DNA of 64,000 nt from Tenacibaculum tangerinum (GTDB lineage Bacteria > Bacteroidota > Bacteroidia > Flavobacteriales > Flavobacteriaceae). The stretch lies in NCBI RefSeq assembly GCF_029853675.1, contig NZ_CP122539.1, positions 1,667,001 through 1,731,000 on the forward strand. The letters are read 5' to 3'. The notes under the pieces are model-generated. The model saw nothing but the letters and a program-made list of their open reading frames with translations. It searched no databases and was not told the DNA's origin. Both the position numbers and the translations under genes were made by a program. This document shows positions 18,683-26,868 of the stretch, one piece after another. The first letter of the stretch is position 1. Every line of letters starts with the position of its first letter.

Positions 18683-20505
18683 ATGCCTACTAAAAGCTAC
18701 AAACCTAAACTTTTAAACTTTATAGGTTTATATTTTTTCTTTTAATATTTGGTTGTTGCTTATCAATTGAAGCAAACAATTTCAAAGATTATTCTCATTT
18801 TCAAGAACGTGATTCTATACTGAATCAAGAATTTAAAATTATAAAAAAATTATACTCTAGCGAAAAGTACTCTCAATCACTAAGGAATGCGTTAGCCTTA
18901 CTAAATAAAATAGATACTAACGAAGATCCCGAATTAAGCTACTTGTGCCATTACCAGATAGGAGAAATATTTAGAAAAATTAATAATCATGAAAAAGCTT
19001 TATTTCATTTTAAGAAATCTTTAGAAATAGCTCTTATAAATGGTGGCTTTAACGAAAACAATAACATCCTCTCTAAAAATGAAATCAAATATGCAAAAAG
19101 TCTACTAAGAGCCGGTTATGAATTTTTCAGGTTACAGGACTTAGATAGTGCTAAAAACTATTACTCTAAGATAATTGACTTAAATTTTCATAGCACTGAA
19201 TTAGAAAACATAAAAGCATCTGCTTATAATAATTTATCAGGAATTTACCTTCATGAATCTTCATACAAAACAGCTAGGGAGTATGCAAGAAAAGCTATTG
19301 AAATAAGAAGAAAATATAATAATAAAATATACGAAGCGGCAGCATTAGGGAATTTGGCCAGTATTTATTTAGAAGAGAAAAAGTTCAATGATGCCAAATC
19401 AATCTATTTAAGCGCAATAAATTTGATAGAAAAAAACACTTCTGACGAAGCCGTTAGATTTAAGGAAGATTTGTATTTTAACCTTGCTTGGGCATTGTAT
19501 AAGATGAAAGACTATACAGCCTACGACTATCAAGAAAAATCATATTTAATTAAGGACGATAGGAGAGATAAAGAAATTAGAAAAACTGTAGAGCAGGTCT
19601 ATGCTCAACAAAAGGTAGATCTAGAAAAAGAAAAAACAGCTTTAGTTGAAGAGCAACGAAAACTTGAAGAAGCACAAGAAGCAAAAACATCGCTGCTTTT
19701 CGCAGCGTTGAGCGTTTTGGTCTTGTTTGTTTCTGGCGTTGTTATTTACAATTACAAACTACGTCAAAAAAACTTGCGTTTGAAGCTCTCTGAAAGCAAA
19801 TTATTACAACAACAAAATCTAGAAAAAGTAAAATCAGAAGCACAGGTTAAAATTTTAAATGCTACCATCGACGGAAAAGAAACCGAACGCAAACTCATTG
19901 CAGAAATACTACACGACAATGTGAGTGCCTTGCTATCGTCTGCCAACATGCATTTAACAGCTACTAGAAAACAATTTAATGGAGAGACGCCGCAAGAAAT
20001 TGAAAAAACACAAGCCATTATCTTAGAAGCTTCACAAAAGGTAAGAGACTTATCGCACAACCTAGTCTCTTCTGTTTTATTAAAATTTGGGTTAGAATAT
20101 GCTGTTAAAGATGTAATTAAAAAATACTCTAACAGTCAATTACAATTTGAAATCGATGCCCAAAATATTAATAGGTATAACCAAGAATTTGAAATACGAA
20201 TTTTTAATGTGATTCAAGAACTAATTAACAATATCTTAAAACACAGTAAAGCCAACTACGCACAAATAGAATTAAAAGAAGAGAAGGATCAACTAACCAT
20301 TCTTGTAAAAGATGATGGGGTAGGATTTTCTGCCTCATCTTCTTCTTTTTCAGACGGCATCGGTTTGAATCAAGTAGAAGCCCGAGTTCGTATGATGAAC
20401 GGGAAATTAACCATTAAATCAGGAGAAAATGTAGGTACTTCCATTTTCGTTAAAGTTCCTATTTTAAGAAAAGAAAAGAGTACTGTATTAACCTCTGTGG
20501 GCTAA
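18683..20505 (+). CDS. TPR-containing sensor histidine kinase (HisKA_3), with apparent N-terminal frameshift
   Basis: An uninterrupted frame runs from 18709 to 20505, but its first ATG is at 18943, inside the TPR region. The natural start is the ATG at 18683 (MPTKSYKPKLLNFIGLYF). It is one base out of frame, and one extra T in the six-T tract at 18733-18738 would join it to FLLIFGCCLSIEANNF, giving a proper signal peptide. After about six TPR helices comes a membrane helix (residues about 251-270 counted from 18943) and a coiled coil. The phospho-acceptor is His324 in AEILHDNVSALL, and the HATPase_c domain has QELINNILKHSKA, DDGVGF and GIGLNQVEARV. Probably the partner of the regulator at 17059. 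It overlaps the convergent phosphodiesterase gene by 18 bases. Confidence 0.85.
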
Positions 20506-20985
20506 CTCTATAACTTCCATATTCTTTATATTACCATTCTCTATTTCAAAGCGAAGCATGGTTCTAACTTTATGAAATCCGTGGTTACCTGCTGCCCCAG
20601 GGTTTAAATGAAGTAAATTCAGTTTTTTATCAAACTGTACTTTTAGTATATGCGAATGCCCACAAATAAATAATTGCGGAGTGTTTTTTTGTAATGCTTC
20701 TCGAACTCGTTGGTTGTATTTGGTTGGGTATCCGCCGATATGAGTCATCCAAACCGATACCCCTTCTATTTCAAACCTATTATCTAACGGAAATTCTGCT
20801 CTAGCATTTTTATCATCAATATTGCCATACACTGCTCTAAGAGGCTTTAGCTTTTTAATAGTGTCGGTTACTTCTAAAGTACCGATATCGCCAGCATGCC
20901 ATACCTCATCTGCTTGCTTAACAAATTTTACAATTTGATCGTCAATAAAACCATGTGTATCAGAAAGTAATAAAATTTTCTTCAT
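20488..20985 (-). CDS. YfcE/MJ0936-type metallophosphoesterase
   Basis: 165 aa. Calcineurin-like fold with the metal-binding motifs in order: LSDTHG (residues 7-12), HAGDIG (30-35), VYGNID (53-58), MTHIGGYP (80-87, where GH is more usual), and FICGHSH (105-111). These residues bind two metals and cleave phosphodiesters. The family is active on artificial diesters and some 2',3'- or 3',5'-cyclic nucleotides; the natural substrate is unknown. Its 3' end overlaps the kinase gene on the other strand by 18 bases, with no terminator between. In front lies a leader with a terminator-like hairpin (21015-21041). Confidence 0.9.
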   Translation of the reverse strand: MKKILLLSDTHGFIDDQIVKFVKQADEVWHAGDIGTLEVTDTIKKLKPLRAVYGNIDDKNARAEFPLDNRFEIEGVSVWMTHIGGYPTKYNQRVREALQKNTPQLFICGHSHILKVQFDKKLNLLHLNPGAAGNHGFHKVRTMLRFEIENGNIKNMEVIELAHRG

Positions 20986-21014
20986 TAAAAAAACTAGTGA
21001 TTTGTAAGATGAAA

Positions 21015-21041
21015 AAATCCATGAAATAATTTCATGGATTT
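21015..21041 (-). promoter_or_regulatory. Terminator-like hairpin in the phosphoesterase leader (possible attenuator)
   Basis: Perfect 12-bp stem AAATCCATGAAA/TTTCATGGATTT with 3-base loop; on the minus strand it runs into a short T tract. It lies 30 bases before the phosphoesterase ATG and 53 bases after a candidate -7 box (TACTTTTG, 21094-21101). No gene ends here, because both neighbours start here. So it is either an attenuator or the end of a short leader RNA. Confidence 0.5.
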
Positions 21042-21224
21042 CTTTTTGTTAAGGGAATTTTTAATGAATAGGGGAATTCACTAATTGTGTACACAAAAGT
21101 AAAGCAAAAAATATTAATTTTTGTTTACTTATGTTAATTTTTTTAAAATACTGTTTTTTAACCTCTTTCCTTGTCTCTTTTCAAATTAGAATTTCATAAT
21201 TTAGCCCTTTAAAATTAAGACTTC

Positions 21225-21959
21225 TTGAGGTATTTTATTGAATTAGCATACAACGGAAAAAATTATCATGGCTGGCAAACACAACCGCACGCAATTTCGG
21301 TTCAAGAAGTACTAAATAAGGCTATTAGTACTATTTTAAGACAAGAAATAACCATTGTCGGGGCAGGAAGAACAGATGCTGGCGTGCATGCATCGCAAAT
21401 GTTTGCTCATTTTGATGTAGCAACTGCATTAAATGATAATTTTACCTATAAATTAAATGCAATTTTACCTAATGACATCGTTATTTTTAATACACAGCTA
21501 GTACACAATGAGGCACACGCACGCTTTGATGCGGTTAGTAGAAGCTATGAATATAAAATTTGGTTGGGTAGAAATCCTTTTTTGTTAGAAACCTCCTGGC
21601 AATTACACCATCAACAATTAAATATAGAATTGATGAATACCGCTGCTGCCATTTTATATGAATACGAAGATTTTGAATGTTTTTCGAAAGTAAAAACAGA
21701 TGTACGTACCTTTAACTGCACAGTAACAAATGCTAAATGGATTAAAAAAGGCAATGAATTAACATTCTATATTAGTGCCAATCGTTTTTTAAGAAATATG
21801 GTTCGCGCTATTGTAGGTACTTTAATTGATGTTGGTTTAGAAAAAATTACCGTTAATGACTTTAAAAAAATTATAGAAAGTAAAAATCGAAGCAACGCAG
21901 GAGTGTCAGTTCCAGCAAAAGGACTATTTTTAACAAAAATAACATACGATTATATATAG
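21225..21959 (+). CDS. truA: tRNA pseudouridine(38-40) synthase
   Basis: 244 aa, starting at TTG: no ATG precedes the conserved N-terminus RYFIELAYNGKNYHGWQ, so a TTG start at 21225 is the only sensible choice. It isomerises uridines 38-40 in the anticodon arm of tRNAs. The catalytic Asp51 lies in GAGRTDAGVHA; the C-terminal FLRNMVRAIVGTLIDVG and the SVPAKGLFL stretch are family hallmarks. It ends in TAGTG, where the last base is the first base of the GTG start of the ABC transporter gene, so the two are translationally coupled. Confidence 0.95.
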   Translation: MRYFIELAYNGKNYHGWQTQPHAISVQEVLNKAISTILRQEITIVGAGRTDAGVHASQMFAHFDVATALNDNFTYKLNAILPNDIVIFNTQLVHNEAHARFDAVSRSYEYKIWLGRNPFLLETSWQLHHQQLNIELMNTAAAILYEYEDFECFSKVKTDVRTFNCTVTNAKWIKKGNELTFYISANRFLRNMVRAIVGTLIDVGLEKITVNDFKKIIESKNRSNAGVSVPAKGLFLTKITYDYI

Positions 21960-23725
21960 TGAGCAAAACAACAGGAAACGCATTTGACATTAAAATTTTT
22001 GCAAGACTTATGAGTTTTGCAAAAAAGTACCGTGTACGATTTACCATTGCTGCTTTATCTACTATTTTACTAGCAGGTTTTTCAGTACTAACCCCTGTCG
22101 TTTTAATGACAGCGATAGACGATTTTACCACCACTAAAAACCCAACAAGGCTCTTGTATTTTACCATAGTCTTAATTATTATTTTAGTTATTCAGGTGTT
22201 ATTTCAATTTAGCTTTATTTTTTATGCAAATTGGGTTGGGCAACATATTATTCGAGATATTAGAGCGAAAACCTTTAGAAAAATATTGCAGTTTAAAATG
22301 GGGTATTTTGATAATTCATCGGTAGGAAAATTAGTAACACGTGTTGTTTCAGACATAGAAACTATTGCCAATTTTTTTACCCAAGGTGTTTTTATGATTG
22401 TAAGCGACATTCTTTTAATGCTAATCGTTATCGTGGTAATGTTTTATACAAACTGGAGGCTTGCTCTAATTGCATTGGCAACCTTACCAGTATTAATATA
22501 CGCTACCAAACTATTTCAAATAGCTATAAAATCTACCTTTCAAGATGTTCGAAATCAAGTAGCAAATCTTAATAGTTTTGTACAAGAGCGTGTTACAGGA
22601 ATGAAAATTGTTCAGCTTTTTAACAGAGAAAAAATAGAGTATAAAAACTTTATTGATATTAATAACAAGCATAAAAAAGCACATATAAAAACGGTTTGGT
22701 ACTACTCTATTTTTTTTCCAATTGCCGAAATATTATCTTCTATTGCTATCGGGTTAATTGTTTGGTACGGAGGTTTGCAGGTTATTGAGGGGGAGGTCGT
22801 TACCGTTGGAGCCATTATTGGTTTTATAAAAATGGCGCAAATGCTTTTTCGCCCTTTACGCCAAATAGCTGATAAATTTAACCAACTACAAATGGGAATC
22901 GTTGCTGGCGAACGCGTTTTTAATATTATAGATACTGAAAGTTCAATAGATAAAACAGGAACAATAACTGCTGAAAACATACAAGGTAATATTGATTTTA
23001 AAGAGGTTCATTTTAGCTATATAAAAGACGAAGAAATTTTAAAAGGCGTTAGTTTTCATGTTGAACAAGGACAAACCATTGCTATTGTAGGAGCTACAGG
23101 AGCGGGTAAATCAACTATTATTAATCTCATAAATCGCTTTTATGAAATTGACAGCGGCGAAATTTCTATTGATGGAATACCTGTACAAGAGTATAAAATT
23201 GATTCTTTACGCCAAAAAGTAGCCGTAGTATTGCAAGATGTATTTTTGTTTTCAGATAGTATTTTAAATAATATTACTTTAAAAAACGATCAGATTTCTC
23301 TTGAAGAAGTTCAAACCGCTGCAAAACAAATAGGAATTCACGAATTTATAATGAGCTTACCTAACGACTATCATTACAATGTAAAAGAACGTGGTGGTAT
23401 GCTATCTTCTGGGCAACGCCAATTAATTGCATTTTTGCGTGCTTATGTAAGCAAGCCTAGTATTTTAATATTAGATGAAGCTACTTCTTCGGTAGATGCG
23501 CATTCAGAACAAATGATTCAATACGCTACCGATGAAATTACTAAAAACAGAACTTCAATTGTAATTGCACACCGTTTGGCAACAATAAAAAAAGCAGATA
23601 TGATTATTGTAATGGACAAAGGAAATATTGTTGAAAAAGGAACTCATACAGAACTATTAAAAAAACAGGAAGGCTATTACAAGAATTTATATGAAAAACA
23701 GTTTAATAGTGAAACTGTAGTGTAA
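21959..23725 (+). CDS. ABC exporter, fused permease-ATPase (MsbA/lipid-type)
   Basis: 588 aa from a GTG start that shares one base with the truA stop. Six-helix membrane domain at residues 20-310. ATPase domain at 340-575 with Walker A VGATGAGKST (about 376-385), signature LSSGQRQLI (about 481), Walker B SILILDEATSS (about 502) and the H-loop IVIAHRLATI. The half-transporter dimerises and exports a lipid-linked or hydrophobic substrate. Overall it resembles MsbA/LmrA-type exporters such as the one that moves lipid A, but the substrate cannot be read from the sequence. Always beside truA in many Flavobacteriaceae. Confidence 0.93.
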   Translation: MSKTTGNAFDIKIFARLMSFAKKYRVRFTIAALSTILLAGFSVLTPVVLMTAIDDFTTTKNPTRLLYFTIVLIIILVIQVLFQFSFIFYANWVGQHIIRDIRAKTFRKILQFKMGYFDNSSVGKLVTRVVSDIETIANFFTQGVFMIVSDILLMLIVIVVMFYTNWRLALIALATLPVLIYATKLFQIAIKSTFQDVRNQVANLNSFVQERVTGMKIVQLFNREKIEYKNFIDINNKHKKAHIKTVWYYSIFFPIAEILSSIAIGLIVWYGGLQVIEGEVVTVGAIIGFIKMAQMLFRPLRQIADKFNQLQMGIVAGERVFNIIDTESSIDKTGTITAENIQGNIDFKEVHFSYIKDEEILKGVSFHVEQGQTIAIVGATGAGKSTIINLINRFYEIDSGEISIDGIPVQEYKIDSLRQKVAVVLQDVFLFSDSILNNITLKNDQISLEEVQTAAKQIGIHEFIMSLPNDYHYNVKERGGMLSSGQRQLIAFLRAYVSKPSILILDEATSSVDAHSEQMIQYATDEITKNRTSIVIAHRLATIKKADMIIVMDKGNIVEKGTHTELLKKQEGYYKNLYEKQFNSETVV

Positions 23726-23731
23726 ATAAAA

Positions 23732-23762
23732 TTTGTTTACATCAATCAAAGTAGTACATTTG
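23732..23762 (+). promoter_or_regulatory. Consensus promoter of the Ala/Glu/Lys lipoprotein gene
   Basis: TTTG (23732-23735), exactly 19 bases, TACATTTG (23755-23762): a textbook Bacteroidota promoter, 32 bases before the start codon. The strongest promoter in the window. Confidence 0.8.
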
Positions 23763-23794
23763 TTGTTCAATCTTAAAAACTAAAAAATCAATTA

Positions 23795-24253
23795 ATGATG
23801 AAAAAAGTAATCTTATCTCTATTTGTTGTTGGTGCTTTATTAGCAACCTCTTGTAAAAACACTAAAGAAGACGCTAAAGACGCTGCCAATGATGCTATTG
23901 AGGCCGTAGACAATGCTGCCGAAGAAACAAAAGAAGCTGTACAAAATGCTGCCGAAGAAACAAAAGAAGCTGCTCAAGATATGGCTAATTCTGTAGAATC
24001 TGCAATCGAAGGTATTACAATTCCTGAATTTGAAGATCCTAAAGTTGGTGAGTACTTACAGTCTTACACAGAACATGCTAAAGATTATATCGAAGCAAAA
24101 GGAGATGTAGTTAAAAATTCTGAATTAGTAAAAGAAAGCGCAAAATTAGCTGAAGAAGCTAAAGAAATTCTTGCTAACTTAGACGAAGAAGCTACTAAAA
24201 AATTCAACAGCACCATGGCTGCTATTCAAGCTAAAATGGCTCCTGCTAACTAA
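23795..24253 (+). CDS. Small lipoprotein with Ala/Glu/Lys helical repeats
   Basis: 152 aa. Lipoprotein signal with Cys20 (GALLATSC). Then a long amphipathic helical region (about 22-75) made of 11-residue units, including NAAEETKEAVQ and NAAEETKEAAQ in tandem. The DNA repeats too: 28 identical bases at 23912-23939 and 23945-23972, period 33. A second helical part (85-150) has a motif-poor, acidic composition. Eleven-residue repeats of this sort recall late-embryogenesis-abundant, apolipoprotein-like and YtxH-type stress proteins, but no function can be assigned. A perfect promoter and a strong terminator suggest an independently and highly expressed gene. Confidence 0.85.
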   Translation: MMKKVILSLFVVGALLATSCKNTKEDAKDAANDAIEAVDNAAEETKEAVQNAAEETKEAAQDMANSVESAIEGITIPEFEDPKVGEYLQSYTEHAKDYIEAKGDVVKNSELVKESAKLAEEAKEILANLDEEATKKFNSTMAAIQAKMAPAN

Positions 24254-24272
24254 TTTTTAGAACGGAAAAAAA

Positions 24273-24298
24273 AGCTCGCAAATTGCGAGCTTTTTTTA
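24273..24298. terminator. Bidirectional terminator after the lipoprotein gene
   Basis: Stem AGCTCGCA/TGCGAGCT (24273-24291) with A tract on the left and seven T on the right; it also touches the 3' end of the convergent c-di-AMP cyclase gene, whose stop is at 24296. Confidence 0.85.
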
Positions 24299-25078
24299 TG
24301 TCATTACATCTTTTTCTAACTTATCGTGTAATTCACTTATAGAGTTATATAGCACAAACTCACCGTCTTTTATATATGATATCTCCCCTGTTTCTTCTGA
24401 AACCAGCAAGCAAATAGCATCTGTTTTTTCACTAACTCCTATCGCTGCTCTGTGACGTAACCCAAATCTCGAAGGTATTTTTGTACTGTTAGAAATAGGC
24501 AGCACCACTCTTGTTGCAATGATATAGTTATCACGAATAATCGTAGCTCCATCGTGTAGCGGACTATTTTTATAAAAAATGCTTTCTATAATTGCTTCGT
24601 TAACCAAAGCATTCATTCTATCGCCTGTATTTACTAAAAAATCTAGGTTATTGGTTTTTTCAATGACCAACAAAGCACCTGTATTGGTTTTCGACAAACT
24701 AGTACACGCTTTTAAAATAGTATCAATATCGATATCAGAGCTAACATCTGTTTTTAAAAACTTTAACTGATTTAAAAAACCTCTTTTCGTAGAAAAATTA
24801 GTGGTTCCAATCATTAACAAAAATCTTCGTATTTCTTGTTGAAATACGATAATTAAGGCAATAACTCCCCCAGAAAGCAGGTATCCTAAAATTCCGCTTA
24901 GCATTTCCATATTCAGTGCTTGCGTAATTTTCCATATTAAAAAGATAAATGCAATTCCTATCACAATATTAATCGCCACCGTTCCTTTTAACAATTTATA
25001 GATGTAATACAGTAACAGCGCTACTAAAAAAATATCTAATACATCGAGAAACGAAAAGTTGATAAAATCTAAATTCAT
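24296..25078 (-). CDS. dacA: Membrane diadenylate cyclase (CdaA type)
   Basis: 260 aa. Three membrane helices in residues 10-85, then a DisA_N (DAC) domain at about 100-245. The two signature motifs are present: DGA in LHDGATII (near residue 174) and RHR in GLRHRAAIG (near 206), which bind ATP and catalyse formation of cyclic di-AMP from two ATP. c-di-AMP controls potassium and osmolyte transport and cell-wall homeostasis. The neighbour upstream on the same strand is folP, a common Bacteroidota pairing. The 328-bp gap in between carries repeats and a palindrome that could regulate it. Confidence 0.94.
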   Translation of the reverse strand: MNLDFINFSFLDVLDIFLVALLLYYIYKLLKGTVAINIVIGIAFIFLIWKITQALNMEMLSGILGYLLSGGVIALIIVFQQEIRRFLLMIGTTNFSTKRGFLNQLKFLKTDVSSDIDIDTILKACTSLSKTNTGALLVIEKTNNLDFLVNTGDRMNALVNEAIIESIFYKNSPLHDGATIIRDNYIIATRVVLPISNSTKIPSRFGLRHRAAIGVSEKTDAICLLVSEETGEISYIKDGEFVLYNSISELHDKLEKDVMT

Positions 25079-25221
25079 ATAGGTATTCCTGTTTCTGTAA
25101 AAGTACTCATTTTATAAAACATTTGGTCTTTATACACCAACGCTTCTTTTTAAACAAAAAACACTCTTTTACCCCCAAAAAAGCGAAAATCGTACACCCT
25201 CCGTACAAAAAAGGCAAAAAA

Positions 25222-25238
25222 GTAAGTCAGTGACTTAC
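25222..25238. repeat. 17-bp perfect palindrome upstream of dacA
   Basis: GTAAGTCA, one central base, TGACTTAC. It lies 145 bases upstream of the dacA start. The size and symmetry fit an operator for a dimeric regulator, but no regulator is identified. Confidence 0.5.
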
Positions 25239-25304
25239 CAGTTTCTATTTTTTTATGCTTTCCTTTGTCTTGTAAATAAAAACTTATGATATTTTATATG
25301 CAAC

Positions 25305-25397
25305 AAAACATAGTAATGTTTTTGCAAAAACGTAGTAATGATTTTAGTAAAACGTAGTAGTGTTTTTGGTAAAACATACCTACGTTTTTTTCATAAT
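25305..25397. repeat. Degenerate ~22-bp tandem repeats between folP and dacA
   Basis: Variants of AAAACGTAGTAATGTTTTT recur three times in a row (25305, 25326, 25348), and a fourth, more divergent unit ends in CTACGTTTTTTT. The third unit and this last part form a 9-bp inverted repeat (AAAACGTAG/CTACGTTTT), so the end can fold like a terminator after folP on the minus strand or an anti-structure. Rest of the gap 25079-25406 is AT-rich and otherwise featureless. Confidence 0.5.
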
Positions 25398-25406
25398 ATC
25401 TATACC

Positions 25407-26225
25407 TTATAACTGCCCAGTAATTTTAACGGCATCCATTGCTTCTTTTACATCGTGTACTCTTAGAATGTTTGTTCCGTTTAACAAGGCAATCGTATTG
25501 GCAACAGTAGTAGCATTCAATGCCTCTTGAGGTGTAATGCCTAACAATTTATACAACATCGATTTTCGAGAAACTCCTGTTAAAATAGGAACCTCTAAAC
25601 TTTTAAAAAGCGATAACTGTTGTAACAACTCATAATTTTGGTCAATCGTTTTTCCAAAACCAAAACCAACATCAATGAGTACATCGTTAACTTGTAACTG
25701 ACGTAAGGCAAAGAGCTGTTCAGCAAAAAAAGACAATACCTCGATTACTACATTGGTATACTGCGGATTTTGCTGCATGTTTTGTGGCGTTCCTTGCATA
25801 TGCATCATAATATACGGAACCTGTAATTTCGCCACCGTTTCAAACATTTTCGCATCCATTTTACCTCCAGAAATATCATTCACAATTGCCGCCCCTAAAC
25901 CGATTGCTTCCGCTACTACCCTACTTCTAAAAGAATCTACAGACAGCAGTATATCCGGAAAGCTTTTTACCAATAACCTTACCACAGGCGCCAATCTTTG
26001 CAACTCTTCCTCTTCAGAAATATGCGTTGCACCCGGTCTTGACGAATAGGCACCAACATCGATAAAAGTAGCCCCTTCCTTAAGCATCTTTTCAGTTTGC
26101 GTAAGCATATCTCGTTCATTCGTATACTTTCCACCATCGAAAAAAGAATCGGGTGTAATGTTTAAAATCCCCATTACCTTCGGAGTACTTACATCTACTA
26201 GGGTTCCTTTGCAATTAATTGTCAT
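25407..26225 (-). CDS. folP: Dihydropteroate synthase
   Basis: 272 aa. It condenses pABA with dihydropterin pyrophosphate in folate synthesis and is the sulfonamide target. The two pterin/pABA loop signatures are present: VMGILNITPDSFFDGGKY (about residues 17-34) and FIDVGAYSSRPGA (about 55-67). The later SVDSFR, NDISGG and DVGFGFGKT are also typical. TIM barrel of normal length. It is divergent from the DUF1599 gene and upstream of dacA on the same strand. Confidence 0.96.
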   Translation of the reverse strand: MTINCKGTLVDVSTPKVMGILNITPDSFFDGGKYTNERDMLTQTEKMLKEGATFIDVGAYSSRPGATHISEEEELQRLAPVVRLLVKSFPDILLSVDSFRSRVVAEAIGLGAAIVNDISGGKMDAKMFETVAKLQVPYIMMHMQGTPQNMQQNPQYTNVVIEVLSFFAEQLFALRQLQVNDVLIDVGFGFGKTIDQNYELLQQLSLFKSLEVPILTGVSRKSMLYKLLGITPQEALNATTVANTIALLNGTNILRVHDVKEAMDAVKITGQL

Positions 26226-26273
26226 GCTGCTAAATTTCCGAGTAAAAATAAATGAAAAGCTTGTAATATTTAC

Positions 26274-26281
26274 TATTTTTG
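26274..26281 (+). promoter_or_regulatory. -7 box for the DUF1599 gene
   Basis: TATTTTTG, exact TAnnTTTG match, 25 bases before the ATG at 26306. Confidence 0.5.
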
Positions 26282-26305
26282 GTCGAATACTTTTAATTAA
26301 AAAAG

Positions 26306-26851
26306 ATGCAGAACACCTCTAAACAGTATGATGCTGTCGTTGAAGAATGTAGAAATTTGTTTGTAAAAAAAATGAGTGATTATGGTAGTGCTTGGAGAAT
26401 TTTAAGACTTCCGTCGTTAACCGATCAAATCTTTATCAAAGCACAACGTATTCGACAATTACAAGAACATACTGAACGAAAAGTTGATGAAGGAGAAAAA
26501 TCAGAATTCATTGGTATTATCAACTATTCGGTAATGGCATTGATTCAACTAGAATTAGGGGTTGTAGAGCAACCTGATTTAAACACCGAAAAGGCGACCG
26601 ATTTATATAACAAACACATAAAAATTACCAAAGAGTTAATGGAAAACAAAAACCATGATTATGGCGAAGCATGGAGAGAAATGCGCGTTTCTTCATTAAC
26701 CGATTTAATATTACAAAAACTACTTCGTGTAAAACAAATTGAAAATAATCAAGGCAAAACCTTAGTTTCTGAAGGAATCGATGCAAATTATCAAGATATG
26801 ATTAATTATGCTATTTTTGCCATGATTCATCTATCTGAATCAGATAATTAA
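26306..26851 (+). CDS. DUF1599 protein with two tandem domain copies
   Basis: 181 aa. Residues about 8-90 and 98-178 are copies of one domain. The first has CRNLFVKKMSDYGSAWRILR, the second TKELMENKNHDYGEAWREMR; each then has SLTDxIxxK and a line ending INYxxMALIQL or INYAIFAMIHL. DUF1599 (nucleotide modification-associated domain 1 type) is conserved in Bacteroidota; its biochemical role is unknown to me. The invariant Lys/Asp-Tyr-Gly-Ala-Trp signature in both copies suggests a ligand pocket in each. It is followed after 17 bases by the DoxX-like gene, so one transcript is likely. Confidence 0.88.
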   Translation: MQNTSKQYDAVVEECRNLFVKKMSDYGSAWRILRLPSLTDQIFIKAQRIRQLQEHTERKVDEGEKSEFIGIINYSVMALIQLELGVVEQPDLNTEKATDLYNKHIKITKELMENKNHDYGEAWREMRVSSLTDLILQKLLRVKQIENNQGKTLVSEGIDANYQDMINYAIFAMIHLSESDN

Positions 26852-26868
26852 CTTAAAACACCCCTAAT

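Noticed and set aside
18709..18942. Non-canonical start (ATA or ATT) for the histidine kinase
   Set aside because: These would place the start inside the hydrophobic segment without charged residues; the ATG at 18683 with one extra T explains the sequence better.
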